A DNA stretch of 64,000 nt from Parasponia andersonii. Lineage: Eukaryota > Streptophyta > Magnoliopsida > Rosales > Cannabaceae. Under the pieces are notes generated by a model. The model saw nothing but the letters and a program-made list of their open reading frames with translations, was not told where the DNA came from and searched no databases. A program made the translations under genes and the position numbers. Below, piece after piece: positions 1 to 11,778 of the stretch (position 1 is the stretch's first letter; every line of letters begins with the position of its first letter). Location of the stretch: positions 62,001 to 126,000 of the forward strand of contig JXTB01000305.1 in assembly GCA_002914805.1 (NCBI GenBank), written 5' to 3'.

Positions 1-2094
1 GTATTTATTTTCACTAATACTAGTGCAGCGTAGGTACATTGACACATTGCGACATTTGGTGTCTATTAGTTTTCATAGAAAGGCTCATATATAATAACTT
101 AATTCGATCTTATTTGAGCCTTCGACGCAAAAACAAGAGGACAAAAAAAAAAAAGAAACTCTTGCAAATATAATGGCTATCAATATTTTCATGATTAAAC
201 ATTTGAAATAATCGTTTTGCATTGCAGTCCACCGCAGCCTGCAGTATTGATTGCAACATTTTATATGGTCTTCAAAAGAAAAAAAAAAATCAAGAGTTTT
301 GTGAAAAACTAATCTCTTTTATCTACATCGTCCCATTATCATAATGTCCATTCAAGATATATTTTTATTTTCTTTAAGGATCGATTTTCAGAGAGTTGAG
401 CTAGTGTTGGTAAAACAGAAATGTATACTTGCTAAAGCTTAATATATACTGACAAAAATGCATGTCATAGTCTCACCCCATTTCACATATGTATTAATTA
501 ATGGACGGTGATACAATATGAGTCGAGTGCATAAAAGCACCAACACACACGAGGAAGTGGAGTCATTATTAACTTTACCACCTAAAATTCGGTGACGGGT
601 TATTAATTTTTGTATTTTCTTGATTTAGAAAATGTGATAATAACAAAGAAGCTCACTTTCTCTCTCTCAAAAAAAAAAAAAAAAACAAAGAAGCTCACTA
701 GTCTTTTAGTCAACTTGATGGCATACGAGTTTGAAGTTGTTGGTTTTTAGGGCATTATGGAAATGGTTTGTTAAACAAATTCATTATTACAACCCCAACA
801 TGAATGCTAGCCCAAACTTTTTGTTTCTTCTTTGGCATCATTAGTGCTGGTTTAACATGAATGGTGGAACACAGAGAACTAGTTCACCTAAACCCAAAAA
901 GCATATTAAATAGTTTCCTAAATACAAAAATGAAATGGAAGTACGTGTTTAAATTTATTTAGAAAAAGAAGAAAGTATGATTCAGAGCCAGATGTAATAT
1001 TGGTCATTTTCATGTTGATCTTTTTTTTTTTTCCTTTTTTCTTTTTTCAGGCTGATATAGTAATGAAAATACTTATTGCAGGAGGCATTGACAACACCAC
1101 TAAAAGTGGATGCCAGGCATCCACTTTCAGGCTGATATTGTAGTGGTGTTGTCAATGCTAATATAATATTGCAGGAGTACTTGTCAACTTAATTTAGGTC
1201 ACTTAATTGATGCGATTATTAGCACATTTCCAACTAAATTTTAAAAAAAATGCAATTTTATATCGACCAGCAACTCTCTCTTTTTCTTGTTTGTGGGATT
1301 GACTTTCAAAGTAGAAAAGTACAAAGTATTATTCTTATTATGAATGTATACTCAATATGACGTAACCAAAGGATTAAAGGACTTGTAGCATTTTACATTT
1401 GTGCTTGCTTTGTTTTTTCAAGTTCACGGGTTAACGATTCTTGATTTATACTTATGATATTATTTTAGCTTTCGAATCTTCAACTTACGTAACAATATTC
1501 ATGAATTATATAATTATTACAAAAAATAATTTTTTTGTCATAAATTATTAAATATTTAACAGAAATACATTATTATAAAACACTTAATTTATAACTATGA
1601 TCAAGAAGAAGATTCTAAATTTTTAACTTACGCAATATATTAACAAGATTTATGTAATTATTAAAGCAATTACCTTTTTTTTATATACTGTAAATTTTTA
1701 ACAGAAATGAATCATGCGAAAAACATAGAGTTTGATAACTATAGCTAAGAACGAGATTTTTGACTCATAGAAGTATTAAGTCCAATTATATGCTTTATTC
1801 ATGACTATTTTCTGTTAGGAAACTAATAGTTTATAATAAAGTGGCCATTGCTATAAAATTGCATAATTCAGGAGTCTTACCATATAAGTTGAAAATTTAG
1901 AGGCCAAAGTGGTACATTAATATAATCCAGGGTCATTACTATTATTAACACTTTTTTTTTTTTCATGAAATGGTTCAATTGTGCATGCTAGTATGATCTT
2001 TCACCAAAATAGTTGGAAATGGCAAGAAAAACGATGAGAAAATTAGGCCATCTATGAATATTTTAGAAAAGAATTACACATTTACGGGCTCAGT
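1..2094. other. AT-rich intergenic DNA, no gene seen
   Basis: No coding region, RNA gene or element end could be recognised here. The stretch is AT-rich with several poly(A) and poly(T) runs (for example near 672-685 and 1021-1047). The one structured site is the hairpin listed separately at 1085-1158. Confidence 0.5.
1085..1158. repeat. Imperfect palindrome (nested hairpin)
   Basis: An 18-base arm (1085-1102) is the exact reverse complement of 1141-1158. Inside it a 12-base arm (1103-1114) is the exact reverse complement of 1116-1127, leaving a 1-base loop. The 13 bases 1128-1140 are extra on the right side. Part of that insert repeats, in direct orientation, sequence found about 80 bases upstream at 1047-1062. 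This could fold as a long hairpin in DNA or RNA, but no mature small RNA is recognised in it. Confidence 0.8.
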
Positions 2095-2375
2095 TTTTTT
2101 ATAAATTTGGTACCACCTTTTTTAGAAAAATGCTACTTTTTAGTTAAAAAAAATTAAAAATACTATTTTCTAAAATAGTAACTAGTTACCAGTAACCCAT
2201 TTTTTAGCACTAGTAACTAGTAACCAAATATATTTATAACTAGTATATAACTAATAATTAGTAACCAGTTTTCAAACACTCAGTAATTTTTAAAAATGGT
2301 ACTTTTCTAAAAAAACTAAAAAGTGGTATTATTCTAAAAAACAGTATATATATCTTTAAGTAAAGTATTAGAAAC
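2095..2375. repeat. Dispersed AT-rich repeat, copy a
   Basis: The outer parts are inverted versions of an AGAAAAATRCYACTTTTT-like motif, and the middle is rich in CTAGTAACC/GTAACTAG units. Two further copies with the same order (outer motif, CTAGTAACC core, inverted motif, a shared end near GTATTAGAAA) lie at about 17505-17795 and 19210-19545. The inverted ends suggest a non-autonomous DNA element. No protein-coding member is seen, so the class is an inference and the ends are approximate. Confidence 0.5.
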
Positions 2376-5300
2376 CCAAAATAAACCTAGTGGGCTACCC
2401 CATTCGAAAAAAACTTGGCCCAAATGTTTGGGCTCAGTTCGTCTTAACAGTTGTCCAGTAATGAGAAAGGACACGGTGAGATTAGTTTGGGCCAAAATGA
2501 TTGTTTTGTGCATTTTTTAAAAGTGACTAAAAATATTAAGTACGCAGACCGATAGTCAAGAGTTTCTTGGCGGTGAAAAAGTCATTATTTATGACATTTT
2601 TAGGAGCTTTTTACAAATAAGGAACTCGAGCATGGGTCAAAGCGTTCCAAACACTCCTAGCAATGTCATTTTTTAAAAAAATTCACAAAAAAGTTCCGAA
2701 TTAATCCTACCCATATCTTTCTCTCCAGCAATCACAATAGGGATTTGGGTCGCGTAATTTGGTTACTTTTTTATGAGTCCTTTGATACGACATATTTATA
2801 TAGGATTAATCATAAATTTTGCAACCTTTTTTCGTATCTTTTGTGACCTCTTAAAACGGTCACAAAAGAGAGAAAAAAAATGTTAAAATTTTTCATGACA
2901 AGATCTAAAAAATTCATTCTGAAAATGCGTTATAAAAGATATCAGTTAGGCTTAAGTTACTCCTAAATCCCAATCAGGTCCATTTCCGACTACGAACAGG
3001 GAACAGAGAGACAAGAGGGCTGATTCGCTAAAAATTGAGTTTACGAAAATACAAAAAATTAAATACTTTTTTCCCTTTCTTTATTTCTTTCAAATCTAAG
3101 TATGATGCAAAAGTGGGTTGTTAAAAGGTAGTAGGAATAATAGCAGAGACATAAAATTTCCTGAAGAATTAATGGATCTTTACATATTAAGACTCTATTT
3201 TCTTTTGTTTGGATTTTATTAAAGATTGAAGAAAAACTTTTTATGAAGATTCTATAAGGATGTTTTTAGTAAATTTAGAAGATTTAGATTATAATGAAAA
3301 GATTATGAGAGAAAAAATTTCAAAAACTAAATTTTATAGAATTTTAGGAAAATATTTTCCCTTTTCTTTTCCTTTTAACTTTTTCCTCACAATTTTTTTC
3401 CCTATTGCAAACATAACTTAAAAGAAAGATATATAAATTATGTTATCAACATACAGAAGATGAAAAGGTACTTAACCATTTATTCCTAACATGATAAGAT
3501 TTGAATAAGGAACAACAGGCAAAATATATATGAGCTACTAACCTTAACGAAAATGCAACAAATTTTCTTTAATTTCGAATAAGGACCAACCATTAATATA
3601 TATCTATATATATATATGACATTGAAAATTGTTAATAATGAATGGCTTATAATTTCTTTATACTTTTTATTCCTTGGGGATTATCGTGTAACACTGCAAC
3701 ATTGATGGGATTTTTGTGATGATTTGACATTTGATAATATAATATATAGTATATAAATAATTGGATTGCTTTAATATTCATCTCTCTCCATTTATACATG
3801 TCATGCATTATTTACGAGTATTCAGATATTTATAATTTGCTACTGGCTATATAGGGAGGTATATATATCTAAGAACTAGCAAGATTATTCGTATAAAATA
3901 TACACTGTAAGACTTTGTTCCAGACCAAGATATATATTGCAACAAGAGAAAGAGAAATTAATTTTAACAGTAAGAAACACATTCTGTACGTTGGGATTAA
4001 CGTGCCTAATTCTGTTATTACGTATTAAGAGCAAATCAAAAGCAAAAAATAAAAGTAAGCATACAAATGAATTTATAGAGATTCCCTCTAAACATGAAAG
4101 TTATATACACTTTTAATTATTGCGGCTTTTCACTATGATGTAGATGAAAGATTATAAGAAAAATCTTACACCCTGTGCCTCTATCAAATTCTGTCAAGTC
4201 TCTCTAGTCTTCCTTATCCAAACTCAACTCTCTGATACCTTAAATGTAAGGTAAGTAAATTAGGGAAACCGAAATACATGTACAAAATTTCAAAAATACC
4301 TCTTATTAATATACCTTTACTAGAAAAATTTTATTCTAGAGGTCTATCCCCCACGCCCTTAGGAGGTGGGTTAATGCAACCCTTCTAACCCCAATGTCGA
4401 GTATACCATGAAGGTCGATCTGTGTGTGCGTAGCGCATGAGACATTTTGCTTTTCGTCAATATAACTAGGCTCTAAATATTTAATATTTTGTTTATCCTA
4501 AATTAAATTCATGGAGTAGTTAGCTTACTTGTAAAGAATACTCGTCTGTCTAAATCTCAATTCACATTAAGATAGATATACTATCTCGAGAATTGGATAG
4601 ATAGGGGCAGAGCATGAATTTAATTCAGATGAAGCAAAAATCAAATATTCTTTAATTGAAGGAAGGTTTAATTCCAAACTTGGGGAGCATACTTAAAATT
4701 TACAAGTTTAGGAGTGGCAAAGACTAAATTTAAATGAGGCAAATATTAATTTTGAAAAAAAAATACATGTTATTTATAAGGAAAAAAAATTCAAGGGGAA
4801 ATTGCCCTCTCTGGCCATATGTGGTTCTACTCCTAGATAGATACATGATACAATTTTATTTTTTGGAAAAAAAAAGGGGCAAAATGAGAAGGAGATGAAT
4901 TAGATGAGTACCATGTAATAGTCTAATTAAGAGGACGACAAGAAAAAATACATATCAACGTACAAGGAGCCCACTTCCATTATCCCTCTTTCTCTCTCTC
5001 TCTACCTGCTTTTCTCTCAAGTTCAACTGTTGTTCTCACAAAGACCGGAGAGGGAGTATTTCCTTTTGTGGTCTCTCTTCCTCTCTCTCCTGTTCCTCTT
5101 CCTCCTTTATCTCTCTCCAACTTCTCGCGGGATGAAAGATTTTTTTAATTTTCTAATAAGTCTAAATTTAAATCTGGTTTGTAGTATTATATTTTTTTTT
5201 ATTATAAGTTCGTCTTACCAGATCTTGAATCTGAATTTTCTTTTTAATTTAGATCTGTTAGGCAGTTAAATTGTTTTCTTTTTAACAGGTATTGATCTCA

Positions 5301-5815
5301 CTTAGTGTTGGAATCATATAGTTTGTCGGTGACCCTTGTTATTTTCTTTTATTGGAGAATTATGGTAACCTATAAATAATCTTATTGCTGTTGTATTTAT
5401 GATCCACTTTTCATCTCATTTTTTTGAGGAGTTTGAAATTATAATTCTTATATCTTTACTATAACTGAAACTCTTTTGCTTCAAGTAATGATATTCTCTT
5501 GAGAAGCTCATTTTTATTTTTATTTTTTTATTAAAAAAAGAGCCCACTTACGAGCAATCATTTTCGTTTGTATAATTTTGAATGATTGGAGTAATATTCG
5601 TCTACACATTTATAGATACAGAATACGCATTATACATTTATACTCTAAAATACCTTAAATTTGCGTTTATGGATCATCAATAGTTCATCAAATTATATAA
5701 GATTTGTATACTTTTGATCAAGATATGAAAATTTGAAATTGTACTGCTGGTTATACTTATGCCAATTTTTTTAAAAAATACTACTAGATAGTATATATAT
5801 ATATATATATATATA
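2376..5815. other. Intergenic DNA without recognised gene
   Basis: No supported gene. The interval 4985-5125 is pyrimidine-rich (CT runs) and looks like the 5' leader of a plant transcript. The 79-codon open frame inside it (from 5030) is low complexity and I do not call it a gene. A short (TA)n run lies near 3600-3618. Confidence 0.4.
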
Positions 5816-6054
5816 GTTGCCAATCCAATAAGTATTTTTTTTCTTTACCTATGAGTAGGTATTTTTTTTAGTTGTTGGATCATTATCTAACGGTGATACA
5901 ATGGCTATAATGAAATGCATGAAAAGACGTACATTATTAATGCTCTTTCTCTCTCTTATTTTTTACAATAAAAAAATGTGTATGCTAAATTTTCATTAGC
6001 CAAATTGATACTTATACATAAGTAAAAAAAAAAAATACCTACTAGATTAGTGCC
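5816..6054 (-). mobile_element. (TA)n-associated MITE-like element, copy 1
   Basis: A 239-bp non-coding element with terminal inverted repeats of the form G(G/T)...CCAATC(T/C)AGTAGGTATTTTTTT. It is flanked directly by (TA)n runs (about 5791-5815 and 6055-6092). Its interior, including a GTTGGATCATTATCTAAC-like stretch and a TGCATGAAAA segment, is the reverse complement of copy 2 at 9655-9884. The strand given is relative to copy 2. Placement within TA microsatellites recalls the rice Micron family, which is known to target (TA)n, but homology to Micron is not shown. Confidence 0.75.
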
Positions 6055-6092
6055 ATATATATATATATATTTATATATATATATATATATAT

Positions 6093-7433
6093 AGATATTT
6101 TCCTGGCCAGCGGAGAATTTCCCATTTATATGATGAGTGATCATTTTTTTTTTAAAAGTAAACATCAGATTTTTTTTTTTTTTGAATCATAAATATTTAA
6201 AATGTTAGAAAAGCATCAATTCCAATGAAATATAGAGACATCGCAATTGGCACCTATCCTATTGTATATCCCATATATATGTACATATCCTACATGCCCT
6301 ATTACATATAACAATATTGAAATAATAAAAAAGGTTATATGTCATGTGAACATGTACTAGTTATGATTACTATGATTAATTTTTATATTAATGTGGGACA
6401 GGCACTACTAATCACAAAACTTTATCACGTCTCTTTCTTTTATGCAGTTAGTCTTGACGACTTTGAAGTCCTTGGGAAGTTGCCCAGAAGTTGATATTCG
6501 AGGAATTATCCGCCTTTTCAGATAGCTAGACGGAGATTTTTCAATTTTATCATGCCAGCTTCACACTTCCAACTTTACAACCCATCAGGAAACTGCCCCG
6601 AATGTGGGATATATACCTCTCTAATACGACGGTACTATAAGCATGTTTTACTAGGTCTAATATTTATATCATATATAAATTTATGCCTTTTCACATCTTG
6701 ACTATTTATGTATATACATTAGACTAAAAAACATTTGCTTAAAAAATCAACCCTAAATACCTCGTGTGGATTGACTTTACATTGATTTTGTCAAGTGATC
6801 ATGATCAAGAGATTTTGTGGGTTGGAAGAAAATTAATCTAGGGTATATTCTGAAAATTTATTAAACACTATTAATTAGCGCGCGCTTAAAGTAATAATAA
6901 GTACCAGCCAAGTCATGCCAGATTGTTTCTTTGCTTTGCTTCAAATACGTATAAGAATTCTTTTTGTCTTATCACTTTAAAACAAATTAAGATCAGCGTA
7001 TCTTCGATCCCAATTGCAATACCATTTAATATATACAAAAAAAAAAATACAAGAATAATCAAATCGTAAATTTCTTTAATTTCTACAACAAAATTAATAG
7101 TTGCAGGTAGCGCGCGTTACATATTAATATGAATACATGTAGAAAATTATACACCAAACTATATGAGATTCATATCATTACATAATAGTAATATTTGAAC
7201 GCATATATACAAAAAAATTCTTGTTCTTGTTCTTGTTCTTTTTGTTTTTCCCCTTCCCCCCATCTCTGTACTAATTTGTTTCGTTCTTTGTTTCTTTCCT
7301 AGTCTACCCAAAGAAAAGAAAAGCTTAAAAAAATCAAACCAATAATAATATTAATAATAACAGACAGCTTCAAGCAAGAAGAAATTAACTAGCTACGACG
7401 TTGATCATAATATATATTATATATGAATCTTTC
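6093..7433. other. Intergenic DNA downstream of the 7.4-kb gene
   Basis: No supported gene. About 7200-7433 is likely the 3' untranslated region and downstream flank of the minus-strand gene that ends at 7434. It includes a TTGTTC/CTTGTT short repeat at about 7221-7243. A moderately complex, GC-richer patch at 6440-6620 does not translate into anything I recognise. Confidence 0.4.
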
Positions 7434-8042
7434 TCAATGCACCATCTGAGGCAATACTGATCTCTCTCTAACGGTTCTAGAATGCATGAATCTAGTCTCT
7501 TGATGATCCGTACTTGACGTCCTATTATCGTTGCTATGCTTTGGATGAATCAACTTTGACCAAAACCCTCCACCACCACCACCACCTGCTCTTCTCTGAC
7601 GATCACCATCACTACGTTCCTCTCTTCTCGAAACGAAAGCCAACGATCTACTCTTCTTAAGCACATTGTTCCCACTTAACATAAACGACGACACCGAATT
7701 ACTACTACTACCCTTCCTGTGATTATAACCACCGTAACGATAACGACAATACTGCATGGGAGACTCGCACTCGGACTCCTCATCCTCAGACTCGGACGAG
7801 TAATATGAAGACAAAGAAGATGTCGTAGAAGAGCCAGAAGCCGCGGATGTAATTCTACGAGATGATGAGGTGGGGTCCATTTTGTTTAGCTGAGAGAGCC
7901 TTTCTCTTAGGCAAAGCGAGCAAACGCCGGGGGACTGGCGGTGCTTGGGGTGCCTCTTGCAGCGACCATCGGGCCTGGGCCGGCCTGCTGCTCCGCCGTG
8001 GCCCATAATGGTGTCTTTGGATCTCCTTAATATGTTTGCCAT
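7434..8042 (-). CDS. Plant protein of unknown function with N-terminal Cys/His motif
   Basis: A 202-residue single-exon protein. I chose the ATG at 8042 (MANILRRSKDT...) rather than the longer upstream frame, because the extra 143 codons run through a (TA)n microsatellite and low-complexity DNA. Residues about 30-55 carry an HP-x6-GVCSLCLRERLSQL motif. It resembles the N-terminal Cys/His motif of the plant DUF740/OCTOPUS group, which acts at the plasma membrane in vascular tissue, but this protein is far shorter and lacks the rest of that family, so function should not be transferred. The middle is Ser-rich and acidic (SSESEDEESE). A basic KKSRSLAF block and a seven-glycine run before FWSKLIHPKH follow. 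There is no signal peptide or membrane segment. A TATA-like site lies about 120 bases upstream. It looks intact and probably expressed. Confidence 0.8.
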   Translation of the reverse strand: MANILRRSKDTIMGHGGAAGRPRPDGRCKRHPKHRQSPGVCSLCLRERLSQLNKMDPTSSSRRITSAASGSSTTSSLSSYYSSESEDEESECESPMQYCRYRYGGYNHRKGSSSNSVSSFMLSGNNVLKKSRSLAFVSRREERSDGDRQRRAGGGGGGGFWSKLIHPKHSNDNRTSSTDHQETRFMHSRTVRERSVLPQMVH

Positions 8043-8159
8043 TAATTTATATATTTGGAATAGTGATAAGAATGATAATAATAATAAGAGGAGAGAATAT
8101 GACTTAATGAAGATATAGTTTGTCGTTGCATCAGTATGAAGGTGGGTTTGGTTGAGAGG

Positions 8160-8169
8160 AATATATAGA
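8160..8169 (-). promoter_or_regulatory. Candidate TATA box of the 7.4-kb gene
   Basis: On the minus strand this reads CTATATATTCC, about 120 bases upstream of the chosen ATG. That would leave a 5' leader of roughly 90 bases. It is the best TATA-like match outside the (TA)n tract further upstream. Confidence 0.4.
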
Positions 8170-8347
8170 TGTAGATGGAGAGAGTTGAGCTGAGTTAAGG
8201 TACATTTTCCAGGATAGTTCGTAGTGTGCTTCTTTGGGTTTTCTTTAAAGTTATTAAAAATAGGGCAAAATGGCCCTTTTGACGGGTTATGTTTTTTTTT
8301 TTGTAAATTTTTTTGAAAAGTTGGCTGGATTTGAATTTGGAATAGAT

Positions 8348-8349
<2 letters not shown>

Positions 8350-8404
<55 letters not shown>
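8350..8404. repeat. (TA)n microsatellite upstream of the 7.4-kb gene
   Basis: About 27 perfect TA units, roughly 310 bases upstream of the start codon of the minus-strand gene. Likely length-polymorphic. Confidence 0.95.
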
Positions 8405-8406
<2 letters not shown>

Positions 8407-9438
8407 GTGTGTACGGCTGAGATGGGTGTGGGGCCTACCTTGGGGATTAGAGTCGGTGGCTGGGATTTCATGGCTTAATTTGGTACTCGCCAAGTGGAAA
8501 TTAGCTTCTCCAACTCCAATATGCAATATCCATCTGAGGGCGGCGTGGAAAATCTTGTTAGACTTTTAACAAGAAGAAAAAGAGAAAAAAAAATGTAGTG
8601 AATGACGTCTCTGAAATTTAATTAATAAATAAAATTAGTAATTTAGTATTTGATGAGGAATGTGATAAACCTTTATATAAGTTTTCGCTTTTCTTTTATT
8701 AACTAGAAAACTTAACATATTTATTTATTATAGTACGTCGGTTGTGTACCATTATTTGTTTATTTATTATCGAGTATTATTAATATTATTTTACTGTGCC
8801 CTTTACTTGATTTTCGTAAATAGTTTATTATTGTATGTTGTGGCAGAGCACAGAAACACCTCCTACCTAGTTGGCGCATTCACCCTGACGGCTAATTTAT
8901 TAATGTAATTTATATTTAAATATTAATTTGTTAATTTTTTTAATTAAGTAATCCGCCTTAAAAACATACAAAAGAAAATCCTCCTAAAGGTGCAACAGTA
9001 AAACTGCATGAAAGCACTAGTTTTTAAGCCAGCACTTTTTTGGGAAAAAAAAAGTACTATTCATTTTAATTTAGAAACTTCAAAACAAAATGAAATTACA
9101 AAAAGTCATTCGCAAGTTTAACGTGCCTAAGGCTATTATTGTTAGAGAGGAAAGAAAATTAGATAGAATTAAAAAATAAGAGGGAAAAAAATATGTACGA
9201 TGAAAAAAATATTTTTTTTTATGATTATTTGATACGTAGAGAAGAAAAAAAAATTGATTTATTTTAAATGATTATTTTACTTTTAATATAATAATTTTTA
9301 AAATTAATATGTAACTTAAAACTTATTAATTAATCGATTTCTCTTTCTTTCTCCTTTTACTTCAATTTGGAGAGAAAAATTTTTGTAAGACCTGCCAAAT
9401 ATTTTTTGATTTCCTTTTCTCTCTTTTTTCTTTTCTCT
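8405..9438. other. Intergenic DNA
   Basis: No gene or element recognised. AT-rich, with a polypyrimidine stretch (CTTTCTCC-type) at about 9340-9438 leading into the direct duplication. Confidence 0.4.
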
Positions 9439-9649
9439 TCCTTTTTCCTTTCTATCAAACAACTTATTTTTCTACTTTTTTTTTTCCTCCTACCAAACAT
9501 AGATTAAGAAACTAATACTATACTTACATAAATATAAATATTTCTCCTCCTTTTTCCTTTCTACCAAACAACTTATTTTTCTACTTTTTTTTTCCCTCCT
9601 ACCAAACATAGATTAAGAAACTAATACTATACTTACATAAATATAAATA
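9439..9649. repeat. Tandem duplication of about 105 bp
   Basis: The block 9439-9540 (polypyrimidine, then CCTACCAAACATAGATTAAG and ATACTTACATAAATATAAATA) is repeated almost exactly at about 9547-9649. Few differences separate the two, so the duplication looks recent. Confidence 0.9.
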
Positions 9650-9654
9650 AATAT

Positions 9655-9884
9655 GGGCACCAATCTAGTAGGTATTTTTTTTTATCTATACATAGGTATT
9701 ATTTTGGCCAATAAAATTTTTTTGCATATTTTTTTATATTAAAAAGTAAGATATAAATAACATTAATGATGCACGTATTTTCATGCACTTCATTATAGTC
9801 GTTGGATCACCACTAGATGATGATCCAATAGTTAAAAAAAATATCTACACATAAGTAAAAAAAATACCTACTGGATTGGCAACC
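9655..9884 (+). mobile_element. (TA)n-associated MITE-like element, copy 2
   Basis: A 230-bp element starting GGGCACCAATCTAGTAGG and ending with the reverse complement of GGTTGCCAATCCAGTAGG. It sits after an ATAAATAAATAT stretch and before a short (TA)n run. Non-coding. It forms an inverted pair with copy 3, only 18 bases away. Confidence 0.75.
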
Positions 9885-9902
9885 AATAAATATATATATA
9901 TA

Positions 9903-10139
9903 GTTGTCAATCAGGTATTTTTTTTTTCCCACCTATAGATAGATATTTTTTTTAGATGTTAAATTATTATCTAATAGTTATCATAATTTGAGTAATTAGA
10001 AAAAAAATAATACATTATTTAATAATTTTCTCTCCCTCTTTATCGTTAAAAAATGTGTGTGATGAATTTTAATTAGGCAAAACAATACTTATAGATAAAA
10101 AAAATAAAAATAAAAATAAAACCTACTAAGTTGGTGCCC
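9903..10139 (-). mobile_element. (TA)n-associated MITE-like element, copy 3
   Basis: A 237-bp element with the same ends as copies 1 and 2, in the orientation of copy 1. TA-rich sequence lies on both sides (ATATATATATA before, TATATGTATATATTATAT after). It is more diverged than copies 1 and 2 in the interior. Confidence 0.7.
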
Positions 10140-11600
10140 TATATGTATATATTATATGACATTTGTATAGAAAGGCAAATACGGTATCATTCAAACATAG
10201 GCATATGGAGATTAGAAGCGACTAAGGAATATCATGTAAACGTTGGGAAAAGATTACTAGACCGCGTCGTTTGGTGTTGCTTGCAAAATCTGCAACCAAA
10301 TAACTTAGCTTTCACGAATTAATTACTAGTCCAAAGCCACCCCAAAAAAAAAAAAGTGTAGTCACTTCCTTTATTCCACATGAGCCATTTATTAAAAATA
10401 CATGAAGCCTTGTTATGGAAATGTCTTTACTTCTTTCCAACATTTCCTTACCTTCAGAGGAGCTCATATTTTAAATATATATATATATATAATAATAATA
10501 ATAAAAACAATAGAGCTTAATTGCAACTAAATAGTACGTAGTATACGTTTTGAACATGAGATTAAGAATCAACCAAAAAAACTATGTATATCTAATTAAT
10601 TGAAAAAAAAAAAAAAAAAAAACTCACGATATATATAGTGTTCTTTTTTAACAACCCAATATTGAATTCCCTGAACACGAAAGCTAAAACGAGGCAAGAA
10701 AAAAAGCCAAAATCAAATCTGAATTGGCTTAGCTATCTGGTCTAACTTCCATCCAAGTGGAAATGCGCAATACAAGAAACACGTAGCATTGAACAAGTTC
10801 TAGTTTGGAAGAGCAAAGCAAAAGGGAAGTTCCTCATCTTTTTTTTAGGAGAAAGACTTTGATTGGAGTTATATTCCAAAAAGTGGGCCAAGAATCTCCT
10901 GTACAAGTCGGAATGGGATCTGCAAAGATGTCGAAGCCATAACTACAGGGTTGGTGAGTCCAACTACTTTTGGTCTACTAAGCAGTGACATAGACTTTAT
11001 TATTAAGCGGAAAAGGAAAAATCCTAAGTCCCTCATCTCAGGCTTGCATTGTGATTGGACCACTTATATCCATTTCCGTCCTGCCGGAAAGGAAACGATG
11101 CTCACTCCCAATTTGCCTTTTCCGCTTCACTTATAATAAGATGTTTTCACTTATAATAAAAAGCTTTCACATGGACACTTGTTTCCACCCAGTTCAAGAT
11201 CTCATATCATATCTTCACAGCTACACCGACTCAATTGAATAAGTTTCCTCCAAAATTTATGTAAAAAAAGATTACACTAAACACAAAAAGATTCTTCTTT
11301 CTTTCGTTCCTTTTTCCATTTACTATAGAATTGAAAAGATTATGTGGAACTTTTTAATTACGTGTTCTTTAAATCTCCCTATGAAATTTTCAGTTTATAC
11401 TAGACTTGATGCCATATCAAATATGTAAATGTAAAATGAAAATCTCAAATCTACATGTTTATGTATCTAACAACTCATCAGCAACAATGTGAAACATAAC
11501 CTACCATAGTACATGAAGATACCTCGCTTAAACATGTGAATTTTTGCCTAAGAGTAGAGATCATGTCCCAATGTGAAAACTGGGAGTCTCAGCGGAGATC
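10140..11600. other. Intergenic DNA, no gene seen
   Basis: No reading frame here has recognisable protein character. A (TA)n/(TAA)n tract lies near 10475-10504 and a poly(A) run near 10602-10621. The patch 10870-11130 is less AT-rich, but its overlapping short frames on both strands match nothing I know. Confidence 0.4.
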
Positions 11601-11778
11601 TACCAGCCTGAAAAGAACACTTTTTTATTATTAGTTGAGAACTGCCTGAAGCCGTAGCCTCCCTCTCTGAACGTCCACATAAACAAGAAACGACTTCGAA
11701 ACAATCAAAGAACTATCTAGGATTATATTATTCTAGGGATTACAACTGAAGAAAAGGATCAAATACTTCTCCATTTGC

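Noticed and set aside
1085-1158. MicroRNA precursor
   Set aside because: The hairpin has a 1-base loop and a near-perfect short stem and contains no known plant miRNA sequence I recognise.
5030-5269. 79-codon hydrophobic open frame
   Set aside because: Encoded by CT-repeat and AT-rich DNA; Leu/Phe-rich composition is expected by chance and no domain is seen.
6440-6620. Short gene or conserved RNA between 6.4 and 6.6 kb
   Set aside because: Locally less AT-rich, but no frame, splice signals or known RNA motif could be supported.
8043-8471. N-terminal extension of the 7.4-kb gene by 143 codons
   Set aside because: It runs through the (TA)n microsatellite and low-complexity DNA, has Tyr-Ile repeats, and lies upstream of a plausible TATA box.
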